A stretch of 64,000 nt of DNA. It comes from Xenopus tropicalis. Its lineage: Eukaryota > Chordata > Amphibia > Anura > Pipidae. Where the stretch lies: positions 63,760,378 through 63,824,377 of the forward strand of contig NC_030678.2 of NCBI RefSeq assembly GCF_000004195.4, read 5' to 3'. The position numbers and the translations under genes are program-made. Under the pieces are notes generated by a model. The model saw only the letters and a program-made list of their open reading frames with translations, was not told the origin of the DNA and searched no databases. Numbering within the stretch: the stretch's first letter is position 1; each line of letters opens with the position of its first letter. Shown in pieces: positions 56,393 through 64,000 of this stretch.

Positions 56393-57973
56393 CAGGTCCT
56401 TTTCAAAAAATTAGCATATTGTGATAAAGTTCATTATTTTCTGTAATGTACTGATAAACATTAGACTTTCATATATTTTAGATTCATTACACACAACTGA
56501 AGTAGTTCAAGCCTTTTCTTGTTTTAATATTGATGATTGTGGCATACAGCTCATGAAAACCCAAAATTCCTATCTCAAAAAATTAGCATATCATGAAAAG
56601 GTTCTCTAAACGAGCTATTAACCTAATCATCTGAATCAACAAATTAACTCTAAAAACCTGCAAAAGATTCCTGAGGCTTTTAAAAACTCCCAGCCTGGTT
56701 CATTACTCAAAACCGCAATCATGGGTAAGACTGCCGACCTGACTGCTGTCCAGAAGGCCATCATTGACACCCTCAAGCAAGAGGGTAAGACACAAAAAGA
56801 AATTTCTGAACAAATAGGCTGTTCCCAGAGTGCTGTATCAAGGCACCTCAGTGGGAAGTCTGTGGGAAGGAAAAAGTGTGGCAGAAAACGCTGCACAACG
56901 AGAAGAGGTGACTGGGCCCTGAGGAAGATTGTGGAGAAGGACCGATTCCTGACCTTGGGGGACCTGCGGAAGCAGTGGACTGAGTCTGGAGTAGAAACAT
57001 CCAGAGCCACCGTGTACAGGCGTGTGCAGGAAATGGGCTACAGGTGCTGCATTCCCCAGGTCAAGCCACTTTTGAACCAGAAACAGCGGCAGAAGCGCCT
57101 GACCTGGGCTACAGAGAAGCAGCACTGGACTGTTGCTCAGTGGTCCAAAGTATGTCATTCGGAAATCAAGGTGCCAGAGTCTGGAGGAAGACTGGGGAGA
57201 GGGAAATGCCAAAATGCCTGAAGTCCAGTGTCAAGTACCCACAGTCAGTGATGGTCTGGGGTGCCATGTCAGCTGCTGGTGTTGGTCCACTGTGTTTTAT
57301 CAAGGGCAGGGTCAATGCAGCTAGCTATCAGGAGATTTTGGAGCACTTCATGCTTCCATCTGCTGAAAAGCTTTATGGAGATGAAGATTTCATTTTTCAG
57401 CATGACCTGGCACCTGCTCACAGTGCCAAAACCACTGGTAAATGGTTTACTGACCATGGTATTACTGTGCTCAATTGGCCTGCCAACTCTCCTGACCTGA
57501 ACCCCATAGAGAATCTGTGGGATATTGTGAAGAGAAAGTTGAGAGACACAAGACCCAACACTCTGGATGAGCTTAAGGCCGCTATTGAAGCATCCTGGGC
57601 CTCCATAACACCTGAGCAGTGCCACAAGCTGATTGCCTCCATGCCACGCCACATTGAAGCAGTCATTTCTGCAAAAGGATTCCCGACCAAGTATTGAGTG
57701 CATAACTGAACATAATTATTTGAAGGTTGACTTTTTTTGTATTAAAAACACTTTTCTTTTATTGGGCGGATGAAATATGCTAATTTTTTGAGATAGGAAT
57801 TTTGGGTTTTCATGAGCTGTATGCCACAATCATCAATATTAAAACAAGAAAAGGCTTGAACTACTTCAGTTGTGTGTAATGAATCTAAAATATATGAAAG
57901 TCTAATGTTTATCAGTACATTACAGAAAATAATGAACTTTATCACAATATGCTAATTTTTTGAAAAGGACCTG
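56393..57973 (+). mobile_element. Tc1/mariner transposon, long terminal inverted repeats, defective
   Basis: A 1581-bp element between TA dinucleotides. The inverted ends begin CAGGTCCTTTTCAAAAAATTAG and extend about 200 bp on each side, ending in a second copy of the motif TCAAAAAATTAGCATAT. One transposase gene lies between them. The flanking MITE halves fit together when it is removed. Tc1 families are common in Xenopus; the exact family was not assigned. Confidence 0.92.
56721..57697 (+). pseudogene. Tc1-type transposase, frameshifted, first catalytic Asp lost
   Basis: The N-terminal part (56721-57150) has the paired helix-turn-helix DNA-binding region: MGKTADLTAVQKAIIDTLKQ, KEISEQIGCSQSAVSRHL and SRATVYRRVQEMGY. 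Then comes WTVAQWSKV at about 57150. A small deletion follows, after which the frame moves and the text resumes at SFGNQGARVWRKTGER. The SDES segment that carries the first catalytic aspartate is missing. The remaining catalytic residues are present: Asp in FQHDLAPAHSA and Glu in DLNPIENLW, separated by 34 residues (DD34E). It ends GFPTKY and TGA at 57697. Transposase of this kind cuts and joins at TA; this copy should be inactive. Confidence 0.93.
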
Positions 57974-58229
57974 TATACCATCCCACCGGCGATTTACATT
58001 TTTGCCGGTGGGATGGCATTTCAGGGAGATTAGTTGGCACTCTCTGTGTGCCAGAGCCATAAATGTTTGTAGTACCCTGAAGGACAAAGCCACTAAATCA
58101 TTCTCACTATTTTAAGGTAGTCTTAGCCTAATGTCACATGTAGGGTGTGTTGTATAACATTAGTATATCACCACCACCACATTTTAACTGCTGCACTTCT
58201 ATTATTAAAGGTTCTCAAGGTCATTGTGT

Positions 58230-58347
58230 TGTTTTGGCTATATGTCTTGAACTCAGCACACAGAGACACAGATCTTTTTACTTCCTTGTTCCCCAGAATT
58301 ACTTTCCACCTCCATGCCCATGTGCTAGGTGAAGTGATATCATGACA
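58230..58347 (-). repeat. 3' LTR of the gypsy-type remnant
   Basis: Reads TTTTGGCTATATGTCTTGAA to GGTGAAGTGATATCATGACA on the + strand and lacks about 16 nt present in the other LTR (CTGTTCAATACGGTTT). Confidence 0.8.
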
Positions 58348-58670
58348 TCTTCCTTTTTTTTTTTTAACAAGCAAACATATTAAACAAAACAGTTATGTGC
58401 ATTCACTCTTCTATACTGTAAGTCTCTGTGGCTTCTTTACAATTCTCTCACTTGAGATTCCAACTGGAGATGTGTGGGTCTCTAAACTCTTTAAGGTTTC
58501 TTTCAGATGTAACACCAATCTGGTGTTGTTCTTCTCCTCTTTGTATGTTCTTGACTCAAATCATCAAACCATCTCGCCATTGGTTCACTTAAGTCCTTTT
58601 CTAGAGTTTTGCTTAAGAATCTTCTGTTATTTCTGTTTTTCTGCCCATCAAGTGTCTGTACAATGTAAAG

Positions 58671-58855
58671 GTGCCCATACACGGGCCGATTCTAGCTGCA
58701 GATATCGGGCCCTTAGACCAATTTGGCAGCTAATCGGCCTGTGTATGGGCACTACTGACGGGCCTGCCCGACCGATATCTGGCCTGAAATCGGGCAGATA
58801 TTGGTCGGGCAGGTTAAAAAATCTAGTTGGATCGGTGACCACATCGGCTAGTTCC
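58671..58855. repeat. MITE with GGTGCCCATACACGGGCCGA end
   Basis: GTGCCCATACACGGGCCGAT and ATCGGCCTGTGTATGGGCAC are inverted partners, followed by TGCCCGACCGATATCTGGCC and its partner. A related fragment is at 63508-63572 (CGGTTAGCCGAT, CAGCCCGTGTATAGCCAGC). It lies inside the gypsy remnant. Confidence 0.65.
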
Positions 58856-59214
58856 TGTAAAGGTATAGCCATTTGATCAAAATATTGTCATTTTCCTTTT
58901 TTCTTTTTCAGATTCTACATTTGCAGAAGTTGTTTTAGAGTAGAAGAGATGTGGGGGTGTTTACAATCTTGTTCTTATCCATCTGCCCATCAATAACTGA
59001 GCTGGGGATACTCCAATTTCATTCACTGGTGTGTTTCTCCAGTTCATAAGAGACAGAAAAGGGTCTTTTTCATTTACTTGGCTTTTTTTAGTATCGATTT
59101 AACAGTCTGTATGCCCTTTTCTGCTAATCCATTGGACTGTGGATGATGTGGGCTTGATGTTGTATGACAAAACTCCCATAATTCTGCACAAAGTTGGAAT
59201 TTGTTTGAAGTAGG

Positions 59215-59595
59215 GTGTCAAGCTCAATCATATAAGGGGGCTGAAGTCGCGGGCCAAATGTTTTATTAATATACTTAGTAAGATACTAAGGGGTATATTT
59301 ATCACAATGTGTAAAAAATGGAGTAAGACATTACCGGTGATGTTGCTCATAGCAGCCAATAGATGCTTTGCTACTGTTGAAATCTGATTACTGATCGGAT
59401 GCCTTGGGCAACATTACTGGTAATGCTTCACTCCACTTTTTACACAGCATGATAAATATACCCTCTAGTCTTAGTTACTATGTGAGGAAAATGGAAATTG
59501 ATCAGGCTGGATGGTCAGACACACTTACCAAGGGCCACATAAAACAGCCAGGTGGGCTGGATTTGGCCCCAGGGCCTTGTGTTTGACATATATGC
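59215..59595. repeat. Repeat with an inner MITE (ATATTTATCACA ends)
   Basis: The outer text runs from CTGAAGTCGCGGGCCAAATG to GGCCCCAGGGCCTTGTGTTT. The inner MITE at 59288-59464 has inverted ends AAGGGGTATATTTATCACA and CATGATAAATATACCC and the pair AAATGGAGTAAG and CTTCACTCCACTTTT. Confidence 0.65.
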
Positions 59596-59602
59596 TCTAC
59601 AG

Positions 59603-59903
59603 CAGGGGTCCCCAACCTTTCTTACTCGTGAGCCACAGTCAAATGTAAAAAGACTTGGAGAGCAACACAAGCATAATAATGGAGGAGCCAAATAAGGGCT
59701 AATACTGGCTATTATGTAGCCTCTGTACAGACTATCAGCTTACAGGGGGCTTTATTTGGTAGTACATCTTGTTTCTATACAACCAAAATTTGCCCAAAAG
59801 CCAGGAATTAAAGAATAAACACCTGCTTTGAGGCCACTGGGAGCAACATCCAAGGGGTTGGTGAGCAACATGTTGCTCACGAGCCACTGGTTGGGGATCA
59901 CTG
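59603..59903. repeat. hAT-type MITE with 8-bp target duplication
   Basis: The element starts CAGGGGTCCCCAACC and ends GGTTGGGGATCACTG. It is flanked on both sides by CTCTACAG (59595-59602 and 59904-59911). An 8-bp target duplication and these ends are typical of hAT elements. 301 bp. Confidence 0.9.
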
Positions 59904-60514
59904 CTCTACAGCATGCACTTTCATGGATCTGCACATTCTTACAAAATGATTTGGTTTCTTACAGTTATAACAAAGTTTACAATAACCTGGATAGTTCTGG
60001 GCTCAGTTCCACATCTTTTGCAAAAGAACTTGTGCTGCATTTTAGTTTCACTTTTAGTTTGCTTGTTGCTGTGCAAGTTGCCTTGTTTTGCAGTGTCCAC
60101 ATTCTTGCTCTCCTGCATAAGGGCCTGTGTGTTCTTATCATCCTGCATAGATTTTAACTGCATCTTTATAGTTTCTGCTGCCATACAACTGAACTGATTT
60201 ATCTCTCATATGTGGTATTCTTTTTTGGATTGCAGTATTCCTCAAACTTCTTCATAATATCCTGCAAATCCAGTTTATCCTCTTCAGTGGCAAATGTGAA
60301 TGTATTATATACTTCCAGTGCATCTTCCCCAGCAACATGAAAAAGGGAGAGGACTGTACCTGAACTGGTTTACTTGTTTCTCCTGTGGCAGCAAGGTATA
60401 GTTCAAAGCACTGATGAAACCTTCTCCAGTTTTCCTTGTAAAATATCAAGACCTGTAGGTGGTTTAATATTATCCATCTTCAGTTTTTGCTCTGCAGGTG
60501 CAAGTCTGACACCA

Positions 60515-60648
60515 TGTGGCTATATGTCTTGAAATCAGCACACAAGAGACACAAATCTGTTCAATACGGTTTACTCTCTCACTTCCTTGTTCCCCGGAAC
60601 TACTTTCCACCTCCATATCCATGTGCTAGGTGAAGTGATATCATGACA
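60515..60648 (-). repeat. 5' LTR of the gypsy-type remnant
   Basis: 134 bp, TGTGGCTATATGTCTTGAAA to GTGAAGTGATATCATGACA on the + strand. The putative primer-binding site follows it on the - strand at about 60503-60514. Confidence 0.8.
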
Positions 60649-60649
60649 A

Positions 60650-62485
60650 TCATCATCTTACCAAAGCTTTGTGTTGGCAGGACAATATGCCCAATGAACT
60701 TTAAGATCAAAAAGCACAGAATCAATATACTGTAATTAATTGTACACCCACTATAAATACAGGCACTTCAGTGTTATGAGGCACACTGCCGGGATTGTGT
60801 CCCTTGTTTCAGCAGGGCTAAGCTATAGCATATTGATGTAGGTTGTGTTAAGGCTGCACATATTTTGCAGAGGAAAGCCTTTTAAAGGGCCTAATAATGC
60901 CACACACTGTACCCAGTTGTCTCCTCTGTCATAAAAAAGTCACCACAACACCCTCTCAAACAAGGGGGATGCCAGAGACTCCGAGACTGAAGAAGGATGA
61001 ACATTGTTTTATTCAGATGGTGCTAGACAGAGAGACTTTCATCCTCTCTGGATCCCTGTTGACCACAAGATGGCAGTGTCACTAAGGAGGTGGGGGGGGC
61101 ACAGGCATCAGCACCAGGGGGGTGGTAAACTGTTGTTATATTCATTTACCAGAGACTGTTTAGTTTATATAAAGCCTCCTTCCTGCAAATACTTGTTTTA
61201 ATACCCAGTACAGTCATACATAGATTAAATATTCTAGAGAAATAACAGCAGATAGAAAGATGCGGAAAGAAGGAGAAAATAGCTAGAGGTAATAGGGTAA
61301 ATGTAAGTGATGCTAAAAAGAAGAATGGGAGAAAGGTGACAGGGTGGCCAAGGATGTGAGATAAGTGGAAATGCATACCAATAGGAGCAGATGTTCATCT
61401 TCTGGCAAACCACACAAAACGTAAGCACTGAAGTTCTTTCACACTGGGCAATTTAAGTGGTCTAGGTACTCTGGTTTTTCCTAAAGATTTCTCCAGCCAG
61501 TATCTTTTGTAACAGCTTTTTTTATCTCTTGGCATAAGGTTTGGGGAATGTTATGCATAAAAGAGAGCTAGTGTGCTGGAAACATTTATTTTGTTAATAA
61601 ACAAGGCATGCAGCAGAATTCTGTACATGATGTACCTTTGAAATTCCGTTTGAATATATTTGCTATATCATTTTGATGAAAACCTGGTGAAAATGTACCA
61701 AAAGATCTATTTTATATATACTGCTGACTTGTGTATTTAGGCTGGGGAGGCAATCCCTGTAGTAATGGGGGAACAATGGGGCTGCAATCATAACTGCATT
61801 GCTATAGCAACACAGTCCTAATTGAGTCTATTGCATCACTCTTTTTGGAACTAATGGAAGAATAATTGCTGCTTCTGCTTTGAGGCGGCCACCTTAACCT
61901 GTGCCCCCACTACATTCCTCTGAACAAAGTACTTCATGTGGGGCCAGAGCAAACAACTCAACTACTATTTGGTTAGTAGGTATCATCCACACCTGCAAGC
62001 TCCAATTTTTAACCTGGAATGATTGCTTGGGGATTTAACTACAATTCTGACCAGTCTGGCAGTTAGGTAACTTAGATAATGACTATGGGGTCATCCAACC
62101 CCTGGTGAGTACCCATCCCCTTAAGTTTAAGATGTTTTTGCATGATTGGGCAAGGAAAAGAGGATATGCATTAGGCGCAGTGGTTAAAAAATTGGGCCTG
62201 AAGTTCTCAGGTACATATGACAGGCCAAGCTGCATTGATGTCTAGGCTAGCTTATCTAACTGTACAGAAATCCTAGGGCCTATCACACACTAGTGTATCT
62301 CCACTAGAGTATTTCAGACATCAAGAACTAATGATATCCCCCATGCCTTTGGTACGAATGAAAGCAGCTTGCCATCAATCATGGTAGGCACTTTTTAGCC
62401 TGAAAATGCTATAATGCTATATATAAGGCTATCCAGCATTTCACCAGCAGAGAAATGTAACATGTGCCATAAACCTAAGGGTAGG
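60650..62485. other. Intergenic, no gene feature
   Basis: The part at 60780-61150 has higher GC content and could be a repeat end, but the family was not recognised. The ORFs at 61146-61428 (-) are hydrophobic shadows without support. Confidence 0.4.
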
Positions 62486-62489
62486 CCCT

Positions 62490-62535
62490 GACATTTTTCC
62501 GTATATAATATATATATATATACAGAAAAATGTCA
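62490..62535. repeat. Hairpin with TA core
   Basis: TGACATTTTTC..GTATATA and TATATAC.GAAAAATGTCA form a nearly perfect inverted repeat of about 20 nt arms. Confidence 0.75.
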
Positions 62536-62589
62536 CATATATAGTGGTGAAATGTAAAATGCTGTCAGTCCCACAATTTTTAAGCCCAA

Positions 62590-63110
62590 ACTTTGTCCCC
62601 AAACTTTGCAGAGTTAGTCACTGGGGGACTGCAGTTCAAAAAAATTCAGATTTCATTCAATGAATTTTATTGGATTAAATGTAAAATACTGTAATTCTTT
62701 AATTATTAATCCTAGGGTCCCTAAACTTTGCAGTCACTAATTTGCACAGTTTGTCACTGGGTTACTTTCACTCAAGGTTAGAAAATGTGGGCACACCCTC
62801 CAATTACTTACTGACTTTTATTGGTTTAAATTTAAACTGCTGCCATTCTTTAACTATTAAATGCTAGGGTTCATAAACTTTGCAGTCACTGATTTGAGTT
62901 AGTCACTGGGTAACTGCAGTTCCAGGTTAGAAAAAGTGAGCAGAGCCCCCAACCACCAACCCCTTTCAGTGGAGAAAATTAAATTACTGACACTATTAAA
63001 CCAGGGTCCCCAAACTTTGCACAGTTGTTTTTACTATATATCTGTGGTCCAAGGTTAGAAAAAATGGGTGGAGCCAACAAAAGTTAATCAGATTTCATTC
63101 AGTGACTTCA
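62590..63110. repeat. Decayed tandem array, unit about 120-152 nt, four units
   Basis: The word GGTCCC(C/T)AAACTTTGCA begins units at about 62593, 62715, 62867 and 63004. Each is followed by CAGTTYGTCACTGGG-like text, CAAGGTTAGAAAAAGTG-like text and TTCAGTGA. Units have diverged and carry indels. Confidence 0.75.
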
Positions 63111-63600
63111 CGTTTTTTAAACCAACATGAAGTTTGTTCTCAAACTTCCCTTTGTAGTTCATCATGGCTTTTTTTTTCCAACCCAAAATCATTTGCCACT
63201 TGAATTTGTCATCGGCTTTACCTGATTTTGCAGTCTGATGTAGTGTAAAATAATATCCATACAGTTAATCAGACAGGATTAAAAAATTTTGTTGTAAAAC
63301 TATGAAATAGATCAGTGGATGGGAGGAACAGATTATCATAGTAAAGCAAACATTTGCTGCACATAGTTTTATTTTTAAGGGTTGAGTTAAATGGAGAAGT
63401 AAACAAAGTAATTGTTTAATATATGTATGATCTTGCAGCCAACATGACAAAGACAAAAGTCTCCTCACATATTGTTAACCATGAAAGAATGAATTATTTG
63501 TTAAAATGATCGGTTAGCCGATAAGATTGTTTGTACGGTGGCAACAAGATCAGCCCGTGTATAGCCAGCTTTGGGTTATGATATGGTTGTATGATATGGT
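63110..63600. other. Intergenic, no gene feature
   Basis: Only the short CGGTTAGCCGAT MITE fragment at about 63508-63572 was recognised. Confidence 0.45.
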
Positions 63601-63601
63601 T

Positions 63602-63862
63602 TTACAGATAAGTGATCTTTCTGTAATTTGGATCACCACACCAGGACTGCTGAAATTGAATTATTATTTAATTGAACATTATATAAACCCAATAGGATTA
63701 TATGGATTCATGCATCTTAGTAAGGATGAAGTACAAAATACTGTTTTCCAAAAGTATTTTTAAACATTAGAATTATTTGCTTAGAATGTGATCTATGGAA
63801 GATGGCCTTCCCATAATTTAGAGCTTTTTTTCATAAAAGGTTTCTGGATAACAGATCTCATA
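63602..63862. repeat. CAGGTATGG-type foldback MITE, decayed
   Basis: TTACAGATAAGTGATCTTTC, the AAACCCAATAGGATTATATG block and GGTTTCTGGATAACAGATCTC match the family. The far ends are weak. Confidence 0.65.
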
Positions 63863-64000
63863 CTATGTTGTTATGTTACTTGAAATTTTCCCATCAACTT
63901 TAATGGATTATGCAAGGTCTGAAGTGGTGTAAAATAACAGCGACAAATCCGGCATTTGGGCTGCGTAAAATAAAACACACACCTTGATAATTTCAACATT

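Larger units (their letters stand above)
56340..58040. repeat. Older foldback MITE split by the Tc1 element
   Basis: Left flank AAGGCAACTTCCGCGATTTC (56351-56370) and right flank CCATCCCACCGGCGATTTAC with its inverted match GCCGGTGGGATGG (58002-58014). The same family lies at 425-1075. The Tc1 element sits in a TA of this repeat. Confidence 0.7.
58230..60648 (-). mobile_element. Ty3/gypsy-type LTR retrotransposon remnant
   Basis: Two similar direct repeats of about 118 and 134 bp (58230-58347 and 60515-60648) bound it. On the - strand they begin TGTCATGATATCACTTC. Just inside the downstream LTR is a purine tract ending AAAGGAAGA, as expected for second-strand priming. Next to the upstream LTR is TGGTGTCAGAC, a plausible primer-binding site. 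Internal - strand text includes gag-like NWRRFHQCFELYLAATGETS (60430-60380), a zinc-knuckle-like CKRCGT (60020-60000) and integrase-like text SSPHHPQSNGLAEKG-type (near 59130) and DPFLSLMNWRNTPVNEIG (near 59060). Reverse transcriptase is missing. Several repeats are inserted in it. Confidence 0.78.

Overview
The window looks like amphibian (Xenopus-type, most likely X. tropicalis) nuclear DNA. The evidence is vertebrate split genes with GT/AG introns, AT-rich introns, and dense repeats of types typical of frogs: TTAA-flanked T2-type MITEs, CR1 and L2-like LINE pieces, Penelope-like elements with a GIY-YIG domain, a Tc1 transposon, a short-LTR Ty3/gypsy element and hAT-type MITEs.

Two genes are supported, in convergent (tail-to-tail) order. 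At the left edge, on the + strand, are the last exons of a troponin T gene, best matched to cardiac TNNT2: exons at 1361-1451 and 2404-2444 and a last coding exon at 7240-7291 ending in GGRWK-stop. Its penultimate intron holds two tandem copies of a candidate 6-nt micro-exon (4325-4330 and 4602-4607). On the - strand, plakophilin 1 (PKP1) runs from the start codon at 32146 to a stop at 13743 in 13 coding exons that join in phase to 747 codons including the stop. PKP1 and TNNT2 are also convergent neighbours in mammals, which supports both calls.

Layout: 1-1075 nested MITEs; 1361-7291 TNNT2 3' end with CR1 tails, an inverted repeat pair (about 1579-2020 and 4805-5240) and a Penelope-like element (about 5700-7080); 7400-13740 MITEs, TA tracts and one unassigned membrane-protein-like ORF (8444-8680); 13743-32146 PKP1, whose introns carry LINE and MITE insertions; 32147-33130 PKP1 upstream DNA; 33130-33460 a GC-rich MITE with NRF1-like sites; 33950-35345 a second Penelope-like element; 35400-64000 no gene seen, mostly repeats: several T2 MITEs, CR1 pieces, a Penelope fragment, a defective Tc1 element nested in an older MITE (56393-57973), a Ty3/gypsy remnant on the - strand (58230-60648) that itself contains MITEs, and a decayed tandem array at 62590-63100.

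The most interesting observation is the duplicated 6-nt micro-exon in troponin T. All exon joins, repeat names and boundaries come from reading the sequence by eye and from memory of the families. No alignment, database search or transcript evidence was available.
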